Source: JAFMKE01 sp037624485 (GTDB taxonomy: Bacteria > Bacteroidota > Bacteroidia > Chitinophagales > UBA8649). Taken from it: DNA of 64,000 bases. The notes below the pieces were generated by a model. It searched no databases, was not told where the DNA came from, and saw nothing but the letters and a program-made list of their open reading frames with translations. Positions within the stretch are counted from its first letter, which is position 1; each line of letters opens with the position of its first letter. A program made the position numbers and the translations under genes. Positions 35,370 to 44,064 of this stretch are shown here, one piece after another. Location: NCBI GenBank assembly GCA_037624485.1, contig JASJJC010000009.1:62001-126000 (forward strand), written 5' to 3'.

Positions 35370-35501
35370 TTATTTTTTTGCCTTTGCTTTTTTCTTCTTA
35401 GCTGGAGGGGCAGCTACAACTGCCGTTCTTTTTGGTCTTGATACTCCATAAGATCCTTTAGAAATTTTTCCTCGTTTAGTTTTTTTATCACCTCTTCCCA
35501 T
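35370..35501 (-). CDS. 30S ribosomal protein bTHX
   Basis: A 43-residue protein beginning MGRGDKKTKRGKISKGSYGV followed by SRPKR, the bTHX signature found in Bacteroidota and Thermus small subunits. It sits at the top of the 30S head and stabilises rRNA. The final ~18 residues (AVVAAPPAKKKKAKAKK) are a Lys/Ala tail longer than in many homologues. A TATTTTTG -7 box 33 bases upstream gives it its own promoter, just behind the HU terminator. It converges on pdxH with 9 bases between stops. Confidence 0.9.
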   Translation of the reverse strand: MGRGDKKTKRGKISKGSYGVSRPKRTAVVAAPPAKKKKAKAKK

Positions 35502-35533
35502 ATTCTACAGATTTAATTTAGTTTATAAGCTTG

Positions 35534-35541
35534 CAAAAATA
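35534..35541 (-). promoter_or_regulatory. bTHX promoter -7 box (TATTTTTG)
   Basis: On the minus strand, an exact TAnnTTTG match whose first base abuts the T-tract of the HU terminator, 33 bases upstream of the bTHX ATG. Confidence 0.45.
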
Positions 35542-35575
35542 AAAAAATCCCACTAGAAACAAGTTATAGTGGGAC
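35541..35575 (-). terminator. intrinsic terminator of the HU gene
   Basis: Read on the minus strand: stem TCCCACTA / TAGTGGGA with an 11-base loop, then seven Ts. It lies just downstream of the HU stop at 35602. Confidence 0.88.
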
Positions 35576-35601
35576 TTAATATTTTAATAGAGTTTAAATG
35601 C

Positions 35602-35871
35602 TTATACTCTTGAAGATAATTCTTTACCTGGCTTGAATTTTACAACGTTCTTCGCTGCAATATTGATTTCCATTCCAGTTTGAGGGTTTCTTCCTTTTCT
35701 TGCAGCTCTATGAGTTACAGAGAAAGTGCCGAATCCAACTAAAGTTAGTTTGTCTCCTTTTGCTAAAGTTGAAGTTACTCCATCAGTTACAGCTTCTAAA
35801 GCAGCACCTGCTTGTACTTTTGTTAAACCTGCATCTTCAGCAATTTTGCTTATTAATTCACCTTTGTTCAT
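35602..35871 (-). CDS. HU family DNA-binding protein
   Basis: An 89-residue nucleoid protein that bends DNA non-specifically. MNKGELISKIAEDAGLTKVQAGAALEAV, the beta arm GFGTFSVTHRAARKGRNPQTG and INIAAKNVVKFKPGKEL are standard HU features. The RNPxTG beta-arm tip with the intercalating proline is present. It is followed by a good terminator and has a long (275-base) upstream region. Confidence 0.96.
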   Translation of the reverse strand: MNKGELISKIAEDAGLTKVQAGAALEAVTDGVTSTLAKGDKLTLVGFGTFSVTHRAARKGRNPQTGMEINIAAKNVVKFKPGKELSSRV

Positions 35872-36077
35872 AATATATAGTTTTAGTTAAAAAAAATTAT
35901 ATCATAAAAGTAAGCTCAATTCCTTTACTGATGCGCCTTTGCGTGGATTGACCATGTGGATAATTTATAGTTTACGGGAGTGATTAAATAAGACAAATTT
36001 CACAAAACACTGTAAATCAGTTTATTATAAAATTGTATGGTTTATAAAATTTGTGGATATATTTTGAAATTTTTTTT

Positions 36078-36105
36078 AAAAGTCCTAGTAAAATAGGGCT
36101 TTTTT
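36078..36105 (+). terminator. orphan intrinsic terminator on the plus strand
   Basis: Stem AAAAGTCCTA / TAGGGCTTTT (one G-T pair), loop GTAAAA, then a T-run. The nearest plus-strand gene upstream is pdxH, more than 700 bases away beyond two minus-strand genes, so it may end an unannotated short transcript arising in 35872-36077. The minus side has only four Ts. Confidence 0.6.
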
Positions 36106-36146
36106 GCCTTTTTGTCCATACTAGTTTGTAAGTTTACAATCGAAAT

Positions 36147-36911
36147 ATGAAAAATTTAAGCACAGACGATCGTTACTTACAATTTGGTAGCGGTCCAGTC
36201 ATTGTATTACTTCATGGATTGTTTGGTGCTTTGAGTAATTTTGAAAAGGTAATCGAGTATTTTCAGCAAGACTATACCGTACTTTTCCCGCAACTTCCAC
36301 TTTATACATCACCTTTACTGAATTCAACAGTCAGTGGAATGGTTGATTTTGTAAATGTTATTATTGAGGAAAAACAGTTTTCAAACCTACACTTGGTGGG
36401 AAATTCTTTAGGTGGGCACATTGGTTTGGTTTATGCGCTTAAGAACATGGATAAAGTTGCATCTATAACCTTAACAGGAAGCTCGGGTTTGTTTGAGAAT
36501 TCTTTAGGGGATGGATATCCTAAAAAAGAAAATTACGATTACATTCGTAAAAAAACCGAATATACATTTTATGACCCCACCGTGGCATCCAAGGAATTGG
36601 TAGATGAAATATTTAATACAGTCAACGATAGAGCAAAAGCCATAAGAGTTATTGCACTTGCAAAATCTGCGCTTCGACATAATCTTCGTAAAGAATTAAA
36701 TAAAATTGACATCCCTGCGAATATTATTTGGGGAGGGAACGATAATATTACTCCGCTATTCGTTGGTGAGGAATTCCAAAAATTGATTCCAAATGCCAAA
36801 CTTTCAGTTATAGACAAGTGCGGCCATGCAGCGATGATGGAACATCCAGAAAGGTTTAATGCACTTTTGGATCAATTTTTGACGGATTTAAATGTAAAGA
36901 ATTTAGAGTGA
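36147..36911 (+). CDS. alpha/beta hydrolase
   Basis: In 254 residues the alpha/beta-hydrolase fold is clear: VIVLLHGLFGALSNF (oxyanion HG), nucleophile elbow VGNSLGGHIG, acid strand IPANIIWGGNDNITPL and catalytic histidine in DKCGHAAMMEHPERF. It resembles the meta-cleavage-product hydrolase/BioH-type esterases. The substrate is not evident. It overlaps the CBS-protein GTG start by 4 bases (GTGA) and belongs with the CBS-nadK group. Confidence 0.9.
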   Translation: MKNLSTDDRYLQFGSGPVIVLLHGLFGALSNFEKVIEYFQQDYTVLFPQLPLYTSPLLNSTVSGMVDFVNVIIEEKQFSNLHLVGNSLGGHIGLVYALKNMDKVASITLTGSSGLFENSLGDGYPKKENYDYIRKKTEYTFYDPTVASKELVDEIFNTVNDRAKAIRVIALAKSALRHNLRKELNKIDIPANIIWGGNDNITPLFVGEEFQKLIPNAKLSVIDKCGHAAMMEHPERFNALLDQFLTDLNVKNLE

Positions 36912-37567
36912 TAGCCAAAAATGCCATTGAAGAAAGCACCCCTTACCTCCGCATTACGGATTCGGTAAAGTTTGCTGTTGAACTTATGGAAGAGTTCAAA
37001 CAAGAGCACCTGCCCGTGTTAAATGGGAAGGAGTTGGTTGGTGTTGTATCTGAACAGCAATTGCTAGACACCGCTGGTGTTGATCTTTTGAGTGAATTGT
37101 CATTTCCCTTGATAAAAATAGCGGTTAAAGAACATACCCATTTGTTTGATGCCATGAAGGCGGGTTTTGAAAGTAGAAGTAGTATTTTACCTGTGGTTAA
37201 TAGTGAGGATAATTACATTGGACTCATCTCTCCTCGAAGTTTGCTGATAAAATTATCCGAGTTCAATTTTGCTCGAGAATCAGGAGGAATATTTGTTTTA
37301 GAAATACCCGCTCATGATTATTCTTTGGCGGAAATCTCAAGACTAGTTGAATCAAATAAAGCTTCTGTTCTTTCTATAGCCACCACAGCTATTGACGGTT
37401 CAGCCGATCTTCAAGTCACGGTTAAAGTTAATACATTAGATCTTACCTATATTATTGCTACTTTGGAAAGATACAATTATACAATTTCCAACATTTTCCA
37501 TCAAGCTGAACAAATTGATCAGCTTAAAGAACGGTATGACGCACTCATGCATTATTTAAACGTTTGA
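36908..37567 (+). CDS. CBS-domain protein
   Basis: A 219-residue cytoplasmic protein with two CBS repeats: SVKFAVELMEEFKQEHLPVLNGKELVGVVSEQQLL and HLFDAMKAGFESRSSILPVVNSEDNYIGLISPRSLL. A C-terminal ~80-residue region (GGIFVLEIPAHDYSLAEISRLVESNKASVLS) is ACT-like in pattern. Such proteins sense adenine nucleotides; the link with NAD kinase immediately downstream is a frequent Bacteroidota arrangement. The GTG start at 36908 overlaps the hydrolase stop. Confidence 0.85.
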   Translation: MIAKNAIEESTPYLRITDSVKFAVELMEEFKQEHLPVLNGKELVGVVSEQQLLDTAGVDLLSELSFPLIKIAVKEHTHLFDAMKAGFESRSSILPVVNSEDNYIGLISPRSLLIKLSEFNFARESGGIFVLEIPAHDYSLAEISRLVESNKASVLSIATTAIDGSADLQVTVKVNTLDLTYIIATLERYNYTISNIFHQAEQIDQLKERYDALMHYLNV

Positions 37568-37609
37568 TTTTCATTCTACTTTCATTGAAATGATGTCTAA
37601 GTATTCTCT

Positions 37610-37617
37610 TATCTTTG
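37610..37617 (+). promoter_or_regulatory. nadK promoter -7 box (TATCTTTG)
   Basis: Exact TAnnTTTG match, 4 bases before the nadK ATG. A TTG at 37585-37587 could serve as the -33 element. Predicts a leaderless mRNA. Confidence 0.55.
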
Positions 37618-37621
37618 TCTT

Positions 37622-38500
37622 ATGCATGTAGCAGTATATGGACGAAATTTGAAGCCGAGCACAACACCGTATGTGGCGCAATTCTTTGAGCTTTTAAAAG
37701 CTAAAGGAATAAGCTATACTGTAAATAGACCATTTCATAAGCATCTACTCTCAGATCATTCTTTAACTATTGATGATTCTACTTTTACTAAAAAGAAGGA
37801 AATAACCACAGCCATTGACTTTGTTTTTAGCCTAGGGGGTGATGGAACCATGCTTGATGCGGTTAGTTGGATTGGAGATAAAGAAATTCCTGTTGTAGGT
37901 ATAAATTTTGGCCGATTAGGGTTTTTGGCAAGTATTTCAATCAATGACATTGAAGATTCGCTTAATGCCATAATTAACGGAAAGCATGTTATTGACAAGC
38001 GAAACTTAATTCAATTAGAATCAAACAAAAAGCTGTTTGGCAACACTTCATTTGCTTTAAATGAGTTTACCGTGCAGCGCGTGGAAACTTCTTCTATGAT
38101 AACAGTTCATACTTATTTAGATGGACAGCATTTAAATTCTTATTGGGCAGATGGCTTGATTGTCTCTACTGCCACAGGCTCGACGGGGTATTCGCTTAGC
38201 TGCGGAGGTCCTGTAATTTATCCTAATAGCAAGAACTTTGTTATTACACCAGTGTCGCCGCATAATTTAAACGTACGACCAATGGTCGTGCCAGATGATG
38301 TGGAGCTGCGTTTGCACGTAGAGGGTAGAAGTAAACGATTTTTAGCAACTTTGGATAGTCGAAATGAAACCATTGATGCTAGTTTTGAGCTTAAACTCAA
38401 GAAGGCCTCCTTCCAAGCACATTTGGTAAGGCTAAGTTCAAGTAATTTTGTGAACGCGATTAGGGAAAAATTACTTTGGGGAGAAGATTTGAGAAATTAA
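37622..38500 (+). CDS. nadK: NAD kinase
   Basis: The enzyme phosphorylates NAD to NADP. In 292 residues it shows SLGGDGTMLDAV, the GGDGT catalytic/nucleotide motif, then INFGRLGFLAS, NEFTVQR, GLIVSTATGSTGYSLSCGGP and ITPVSPHNLNVRP. All conserved residues are present. It begins 54 bases after the CBS protein and appears to have its own promoter directly at the start codon. Confidence 0.96.
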   Translation: MHVAVYGRNLKPSTTPYVAQFFELLKAKGISYTVNRPFHKHLLSDHSLTIDDSTFTKKKEITTAIDFVFSLGGDGTMLDAVSWIGDKEIPVVGINFGRLGFLASISINDIEDSLNAIINGKHVIDKRNLIQLESNKKLFGNTSFALNEFTVQRVETSSMITVHTYLDGQHLNSYWADGLIVSTATGSTGYSLSCGGPVIYPNSKNFVITPVSPHNLNVRPMVVPDDVELRLHVEGRSKRFLATLDSRNETIDASFELKLKKASFQAHLVRLSSSNFVNAIREKLLWGEDLRN

Positions 38501-38556
38501 CCTCAAACTCGATTTTTGGCATATTAATTGACGAGATAAATATAAATAATAGAAAA

Positions 38557-39087
38557 ATGAGAAATCTACTTTTGATAAGTATGGCAATTGTTTTAATGAG
38601 CAGTTGTAAAACATTAATACCCTTCACGGAGGATTTAAAAACAAGTAATTCTTGGACGAATAATGAAGTCAAGAAAATTCAATATTACAATTCTGAGCCA
38701 ATAGTTCTTAATAGACAGCTTAAGAGTAATGAAACCGGAATTGTCTCAGGAAAAATTAAGATGGTTGGTGGCAAGCAAGTAGAGGAGATTGTCATTCGCG
38801 AAGGTACTCCTGGAATTGTTTCAGCCTTACCAGATGGAATTAGAATGGCTGTCAGCTTCGAAATAGGGGATGACCATTACCTAACTTTTGGAGTGGATAA
38901 ACAAAGAGGTGGACGATATTATTTACGACTGAAGGATTATGAGAAAAACAAGTTTGCTTCTGTGACATATTTTGGAAAAACTTATAATGTCAGCCCAATT
39001 GCCCTAAATGCATACTTACAAGTTAACTTGAAAAAAATAAATAAGGAAAAGTTATCCTTGCGTGTTGCCAAGGGTCGTAAGCTTTAA
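38557..39087 (+). CDS. lipoprotein of unknown function
   Basis: The ATG at 38557 gives 176 residues and a clean lipoprotein signal (MRNLLLISMAIVLMSSC); an in-frame upstream extension to 38476 would overlap nadK and hide the signal, so it is rejected. The mature protein is beta-rich with KIQYYNSEPIVLNRQL, KIKMVGGKQVEEIVI, GDDHYLTFGVDKQRGGRYYLRLKDY. After the cysteine comes KTLIPF, which does not match the surface-export signal, so it is probably periplasmic. Family not recognised. A terminator follows. Confidence 0.75.
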   Translation: MRNLLLISMAIVLMSSCKTLIPFTEDLKTSNSWTNNEVKKIQYYNSEPIVLNRQLKSNETGIVSGKIKMVGGKQVEEIVIREGTPGIVSALPDGIRMAVSFEIGDDHYLTFGVDKQRGGRYYLRLKDYEKNKFASVTYFGKTYNVSPIALNAYLQVNLKKINKEKLSLRVAKGRKL

Positions 39088-39106
39088 TAAATAGTTATAC
39101 ATTAGT

Positions 39107-39137
39107 AAAAAGAGCACTCAATTGGGATGCTCTTTTT
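39107..39137 (+). terminator. intrinsic terminator after the nadK-lipoprotein genes
   Basis: Stem AAAAAGAGCA / TGCTCTTTTT with an 11-base loop; the T-run forms part of the 3' arm. Located 20 bases after the lipoprotein stop. Confidence 0.88.
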
Positions 39138-39210
39138 AGTTTCCATTCTATTATTGAAAGACTAGGCTTATCTTTTTGTTAAAAGGCATATATATATGTA
39201 GTGAATACGC

Positions 39211-39218
39211 TATATTTG
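39211..39218 (+). promoter_or_regulatory. promoter -7 box (TATATTTG) of the foldase gene
   Basis: Exact TAnnTTTG match 39 bases upstream of the ATG at 39258, following the terminator at 39107-39137. Confidence 0.55.
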
Positions 39219-39257
39219 CACCTCTTAAATAAGATGAAATAATTAAAATAGATTTAA

Positions 39258-41354
39258 ATGGCGGTTATAGGTACATTAAGACAAAAATTAGGCGGTATAT
39301 TAATATTCGTTATTGCATTCGCAATGTTGGCCTTCATCCTAATGGATATGGGCGGACAAGGTAATGGTCCAGTAAGAGGAACGGATATAGCTGTGGTAAA
39401 CGGGGAAAAGATTTCATACGCTGAGTTTGATGCGCGTTTGAAAATCAATGAGACCTTTTTGAAAAATCAGCTTCAAGGAGCGGATTTAACCGTCGCACAA
39501 AAGGAAAGTGTGCGCACAAGTACATTCAATGAAATCATTAATGATAAATTGAAAAAAGATTTGTTTGAAGATTTAGGAATTCAAGTTGCAACAGCGGAAA
39601 AGAAAGCTATGCTTTTTGATCAGGAGTTTCAACATCCAAGTATTACCTCTTCATTTACGGGAGAAAATGGTCAGTATGATGCTGCGTTGTTTAAGCAATA
39701 TTTAGAAACATTAGATTTAGTCGATAAAAATTCAGGTTTAACTGCAGAAGAAAAACGTGCGCAATGGACAAATTTTGAGAAAGCAATTTATAAGGAAAGA
39801 TTAGAAAAAAAGTATAATCAGTTGTTAGCTAAAAGTGCCAATGTGCCGACTTGGATGGCAGAAGCTTTATACACGAATGATAATCTTAAGGCCAATGCCG
39901 AGTTTGTTTACCTTCCATTTTCTGGTGTAGCAGATGAAGAGCTTTCTTTTTCAGATGCGGATCTAAATGCATATTTAGAGGATCATGAAAATGAGTTTAA
40001 ACAAGATGCTTCTGTAAATATCAAGTATGTAGCCTTCGCTATTGCTCCATCAAGTGATGATGTTTTGAATGCAGAAAATTGGATGAACGATAAGTTCGCT
40101 CAATGGCAAATAGCTGAGGATGATTCCTTGTTTATCATGGCAAGTTCTGAAACGCGATGGGATAAAAAGTTTTATAAAGAAGGTGAGTTAACGAATGCTT
40201 TTGAAGATTCTATTTTCTCTGCTAAGGCAGGTAGTTTATTTGGCCCTTTAAAAGTGAAAGATAGTTTCGTGGCAAGCAAGTTGATTAACCGTAAACTAAT
40301 TGCAGATTCTTTGAAAGTAAGACATTTACTCATTACAGGTGAAGGTTTTGCTACGCAAGAGGAAGCTTCAAATTTAATTGATAGTTTAAGAACAATAATC
40401 TTAGAAGAGGGTGTTCCATTAGCATCTTTAACTGCTAAGTATTCCCAAGATCCATCCAATGCGCAAGATGGTGGAGATTTGCAGTGGGTTCTTCCAGGTG
40501 AAATGTTAACTCCATTCAATGATGCTATATTTTATGAAATGAATGTTGGTGATGTGCAGATGGTATACACGCAATATGGCGCTCACTTTGTGGAAGTTTA
40601 TGATTGGGGAACTACTTCAGAAGCAGTTAAGGTGGCCACATTAACTAAATCAATTTTTGCTAGTGAGGAAACTACAAACAGTATTTTCGCTGAATCGAGT
40701 TTATATGCTGGAAACAACCGAACAAAGGATGCTTTTCTAGCTGGGACCGATCAAATAAAGGATGCGACAAATGTTGCAAAAACTGCAAATTCAATCGCTG
40801 GACTAGATGGAAATGCGCGAGAAATGATAAAGTGGGCTTTTGAGACGGAAGATGAAGATGTTTCTTCACCATTTATGATAGGAAATAATTTTGTTGTCGC
40901 TCTTCAAGATGGACAAACTGAAGAAGGAAAAGCTAACTTAGAAAGTGTTCGTGCAATTGTTGAAGCTGAAGTGAAGAAGGAAAAGAAAGCGCTTATGCTG
41001 AAAGAAAAACTTCTTGGGGCAGATTTAAGTGCATTAGCTTCTTCGAATGGTATAAGCATTCAAACAGCAAACGATTTATCATTTGCTAACGTTACACTAC
41101 CAAGTGTAGGAAATGAACCAAAGGTTGTGGCAACTGCTCTCGGCTTATCTTTAAATGAAGTTTCTTCTCCTATCATTGGCGAAAATGGCGTGTTTGTGCT
41201 TAAGTCGACCTTCAAAAGTGAAGTTCCTACTGCAACTGATTTAAGTGCTTATAAGCTTAGGTCAAGTTCTTTTTCATCAGGTGTTCAAGGTAGATTAACT
41301 GAAGCCTTAAGGAATGTAGCTGAAATAGAAGATAATAGCTTCGACTTTTTCTAA
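39258..41354 (+). CDS. membrane-anchored peptidylprolyl isomerase (PpiD/SurA-like)
   Basis: A 698-residue envelope foldase. One N-terminal membrane helix (LGGILIFVIAFAMLAFILMDM) is followed by a SurA_N/PpiD chaperone region with FNEIINDKLKKDLFEDLGIQV. A parvulin-type rotamase domain lies near residues 345-455 (SLKVRHLLITGEGF, AKYSQDPSNAQDGGDLQWVLPGEM, FVEVYDW). The C-terminal region is chaperone-like. It helps fold outer-membrane and secreted proteins, relevant to the T9SS and TonB cargo here. DUF2480 follows after 18 bases. Confidence 0.92.
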   Translation: MAVIGTLRQKLGGILIFVIAFAMLAFILMDMGGQGNGPVRGTDIAVVNGEKISYAEFDARLKINETFLKNQLQGADLTVAQKESVRTSTFNEIINDKLKKDLFEDLGIQVATAEKKAMLFDQEFQHPSITSSFTGENGQYDAALFKQYLETLDLVDKNSGLTAEEKRAQWTNFEKAIYKERLEKKYNQLLAKSANVPTWMAEALYTNDNLKANAEFVYLPFSGVADEELSFSDADLNAYLEDHENEFKQDASVNIKYVAFAIAPSSDDVLNAENWMNDKFAQWQIAEDDSLFIMASSETRWDKKFYKEGELTNAFEDSIFSAKAGSLFGPLKVKDSFVASKLINRKLIADSLKVRHLLITGEGFATQEEASNLIDSLRTIILEEGVPLASLTAKYSQDPSNAQDGGDLQWVLPGEMLTPFNDAIFYEMNVGDVQMVYTQYGAHFVEVYDWGTTSEAVKVATLTKSIFASEETTNSIFAESSLYAGNNRTKDAFLAGTDQIKDATNVAKTANSIAGLDGNAREMIKWAFETEDEDVSSPFMIGNNFVVALQDGQTEEGKANLESVRAIVEAEVKKEKKALMLKEKLLGADLSALASSNGISIQTANDLSFANVTLPSVGNEPKVVATALGLSLNEVSSPIIGENGVFVLKSTFKSEVPTATDLSAYKLRSSSFSSGVQGRLTEALRNVAEIEDNSFDFF

Positions 41355-41372
41355 AGGAAAAAAATATATCTA

Positions 41373-41870
41373 ATGGAGAATAAAGTAGCGAAAAAAGCTA
41401 TTGAGACTATTGACATGCTCCAACTCATTTCGGTGAGTAATATCAAAGGTTTTGATCTAAAGCCATTCTTATATAAAGCAATCATTCTTAAAGAGAAGGA
41501 TTTTAGAGATGCACTCAAAGACTACGATTTTCAGGAGTTTAAAGAAAGTCAGGTTTATATTCACTGCAGCAGTGATGCTATTATCCCTGTATGGGCGTAT
41601 ATGCTGCTAGCATCTTACTTAACGGATTGGGATATTCCTCATATCTTTGCACAGAACCAAGAAGAAGCAATAAACTTGTTTATCTCAGACGCTATTTCAG
41701 AACTGGATGTAAAACCATACACCAATAAGCGGGTTGTGATTAAAGGCTGTGGTGGAAAAATATCAGTGAAAGAACAAAACTATGTTAAACTAACTCAAAA
41801 ACTGAAACCGGTAGTAAGAGCCATCTCTTATGGGGAAGCATGTTCTATGGTTCCAATTTCAAAAAACTAA
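41373..41870 (+). CDS. DUF2480 family protein
   Basis: A 165-residue cytoplasmic protein matching the Bacteroidota DUF2480 family: LQLISVSNIKGFDLKPFLYKAIILKEKDFRDAL, VYIHCSSDAIIPVWAYMLLASYL and VVIKGCGGKISVKEQNYVKLTQKLKPVVRAISYGEACSMVPI. Conserved cysteines (HCSSD, KGCGG, GEACS) hint at metal binding. Function unknown. It is 3 bases before the lytic transglycosylase ATG. Confidence 0.87.
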   Translation: MENKVAKKAIETIDMLQLISVSNIKGFDLKPFLYKAIILKEKDFRDALKDYDFQEFKESQVYIHCSSDAIIPVWAYMLLASYLTDWDIPHIFAQNQEEAINLFISDAISELDVKPYTNKRVVIKGCGGKISVKEQNYVKLTQKLKPVVRAISYGEACSMVPISKN

Positions 41871-41873
41871 ACC

Positions 41874-42908
41874 ATGAATTTTTTAAATAAGCTGCTGATG
41901 CCCATGTTTGTCACGCTCGTTACTTTGGTAGTGTTTAAGACAGTACTACTAAGTTTGAATGAAGATAACAAACCTAATCCCACAACAAAAATTGCAGGGA
42001 TGAGTTTATTCATCAATTGTGAAGAAGCAGGGGATTCTTTGCTTGATAATGATCTAAATGCGCCTCAACGTATTAACCCCGTTAGAATTAGTGGCGATGT
42101 TTTCTTTGCTAATGAGCGAGTTCCATTAAATGATCAAGAAGTCAGAGAGCGTTTTGATCGAGAGCTATTAGTCAATACATTTTGGCATTCAAATACCATG
42201 TTAAATTATAAACTGTCTAGCAAGTACTTTGATGATATTGAGAAGATTTTGGAAGAGAATGGTGTCCCAGGAGATTTCAAGTATTTGGCCGTAGCTGAAA
42301 GTGGCTTGAGAAATGTAGTTTCACCAGCAGGCGCAGCAGGTTATTGGCAGTTTCTAAAATCAACAGGATTGGAATATGGCTTAGAAATTAATAATGAGGT
42401 GGATGAAAGATATGATTATATTAAAGCAACTTCCGCAGCATGCGATTATCTGAAAGATGCCAAAGAAAAATTTGGATCTTGGACCCTTGCTGCAGCAAGC
42501 TATAATATTGGTATGGCGAAACTTTATAAACGCTTGAATGAGCAACAGGTTTCTAACTACTATGATTTATATCTAAATTCGGAAACCTCCAGGTATGTTT
42601 TCCGAATCTTATCCTATAAAATGGTTTTTGAAAACCCTGATAAATACGGCTTTAATTTTGTCGACCGTGATTTGTATCAACCCTACCAATTTAATCCAGT
42701 AGTCGTTGAAAATTCAGTTGAAGATTTGGCTCAATTCGCTATTGATAATGGAACAAGCTACAAGATGCTTAAGGTCGTAAACCCTTGGTTGACTAGCACC
42801 AAACTGACGATTAGTGCTGGAAATAGTTACCTGATAAAAATACCTACAAGTTATGTCAATGAAGCCTTTCACGGTGCGGATTATGAAATACAAGAAGAGG
42901 AAGAATAA
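41874..42908 (+). CDS. lytic transglycosylase (GH23-type)
   Basis: A 344-residue exported enzyme with an N-terminal hydrophobic helix (MPMFVTLVTLVVFKTVLL). The SLT domain spans ~residues 120-255: YLAVAESGLRNVVSPAGAAGYWQFLKSTG with the catalytic Glu in AESGL, then YLKDAKEKFGSWTLAAASYNIGMAKL. It cleaves peptidoglycan to 1,6-anhydro-MurNAc products, the substrate that anmK (2307-3434) recycles. The C-terminus (WLTSTKLTISAGNSYLIKIP) is LysM-like. The thioesterase gene starts 2 bases after the stop. Confidence 0.92.
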   Translation: MNFLNKLLMPMFVTLVTLVVFKTVLLSLNEDNKPNPTTKIAGMSLFINCEEAGDSLLDNDLNAPQRINPVRISGDVFFANERVPLNDQEVRERFDRELLVNTFWHSNTMLNYKLSSKYFDDIEKILEENGVPGDFKYLAVAESGLRNVVSPAGAAGYWQFLKSTGLEYGLEINNEVDERYDYIKATSAACDYLKDAKEKFGSWTLAAASYNIGMAKLYKRLNEQQVSNYYDLYLNSETSRYVFRILSYKMVFENPDKYGFNFVDRDLYQPYQFNPVVVENSVEDLAQFAIDNGTSYKMLKVVNPWLTSTKLTISAGNSYLIKIPTSYVNEAFHGADYEIQEEEE

Positions 42909-42910
42909 CG

Positions 42911-43333
42911 ATGGATTTAACTCAATTTAATTTTCATTTTTCCTTACAAATGCGATGGAATGATTTGGATGCGTTAGGACATGTCAATAATGCTTTATTT
43001 ATTACCTACTTTGAAACGGCAAGAGGAAGATATATGATGGAAGCTTGCTCGGGTTGGGATTGGACAAAGCATATGTTTTTAATTGCTAATGTTCATGCTA
43101 GTTTCCATAAGGAGTTGTTGCTTACTGCTCGCAATCCATCAGTCTATGTGCGAACGTCAAAAGTTGGGAACAAGAGCTTTGAATTGAGCTATGTTATAGT
43201 TAGTGAAGGTAAAGATGGTAAGCTTGTTCATGCCTCAGGGCAGACGACTCAGGTAATGTTTGATATGCAAACAAAGCAGACCATTCAAATTCCCGATTGG
43301 ATTAGAGAGCAATTGGGAGCCTATGAGGCTTAA
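42911..43333 (+). CDS. hotdog-fold acyl-CoA thioesterase
   Basis: A 140-residue 4-hydroxybenzoyl-CoA thioesterase-type hotdog protein. MRWNDLDALGHVNNALFITYFETARGRYM contains the catalytic Asp and the helix motif, and VRTSKVGNKSFELSYVIV the central strands. It probably hydrolyses acyl-CoA or acyl-ACP in the cytoplasm, as YbgC/FadM-like enzymes do. Its stop overlaps the convergent methyltransferase gene by 4 bases. Confidence 0.88.
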   Translation: MDLTQFNFHFSLQMRWNDLDALGHVNNALFITYFETARGRYMMEACSGWDWTKHMFLIANVHASFHKELLLTARNPSVYVRTSKVGNKSFELSYVIVSEGKDGKLVHASGQTTQVMFDMQTKQTIQIPDWIREQLGAYEA

Positions 43334-43992
43334 ATGATAGATTTTTCGAATACTTTTATGTGATCATCTAAGCGTTTGGTGCTACTTTTTGTAAAAGATA
43401 ATCGGAGTTTTTCTTTTTCTTTAGTGGATAACTGCCAAGCTATGTTTTCCTTCCTAATCATTTGACTCACATGTTGTAAAATGATAGCAGCACTGACGGA
43501 AATATTCAAACTTTCGGTATGTCCAACCATAGGGATTTTAAGAAAAACATCCGCTTCATTCAGTACAGTTTGACTCAGCCCTCTTTTCTCAGCCCCAAAG
43601 AAAAAAACGGATTTCTTGCTTACATCAAAATCTTCAAGATTACAATCGTCCGTATGCGGAGTTGTAGCAACAATTTGATATCCTTCCCTTCGCAAAGCAC
43701 TTATCGCCTGTGTGGTGCCTTTATGCCGGTGTACATTGACCCACTTCGTTGCGCCCTTGCTCACATTTTTTGAAAACTTAAACTCGTTGATAGTCTCAAT
43801 TACGTGACAGTCTTGGATGCCAAAGCAATCACATGATCGTATTACCGCGTTACTGTTATGGGGTTGATAGATGTTTTCTAGAGCTACTGCAAAATGATTG
43901 GTCCGTTGATCAATGACTTTATTTAATTGTACTTTTCGCTCATCCGTTAGGAATTGGCTCAAATAATCTAACAAGATTTTGGTCTTATCCAT
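43330..43992 (-). CDS. SpoU/TrmH-family RNA 2'-O-methyltransferase
   Basis: A 220-residue SPOUT methyltransferase. Motif 1 is NIYQPHNSNAVIRSCDCFGI, motif 2 VFFFGAEKRGLSQTVLNEAD and motif 3 IPMVGHTESLNISVSAAIIL, the knotted SAM site. The length and the C-terminal helical extension fit TrmH (tRNA Gm18) rather than the longer RlmB, though the exact RNA target is inferred. It is downstream of the M23 peptidase gene on the same strand after 72 bases. Confidence 0.9.
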   Translation of the reverse strand: MDKTKILLDYLSQFLTDERKVQLNKVIDQRTNHFAVALENIYQPHNSNAVIRSCDCFGIQDCHVIETINEFKFSKNVSKGATKWVNVHRHKGTTQAISALRREGYQIVATTPHTDDCNLEDFDVSKKSVFFFGAEKRGLSQTVLNEADVFLKIPMVGHTESLNISVSAAIILQHVSQMIRKENIAWQLSTKEKEKLRLSFTKSSTKRLDDHIKVFEKSII

Positions 43993-44064
43993 AGTTTGAA
44001 GATAAGTACTACAAGCTAGAATTAATAGCTAAATTAGTATTTTTCACCCGCTTGTTGATTATCG

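Noticed and set aside
38476..38556. N-terminal extension of the lipoprotein at 38557
   Set aside because: It overlaps nadK and places 27 non-signal residues ahead of a clear lipoprotein signal peptide.
40172..40519. 115-codon antisense frame in the foldase gene
   Set aside because: Contained in the conserved PpiC/SurA region; no start context or domain.
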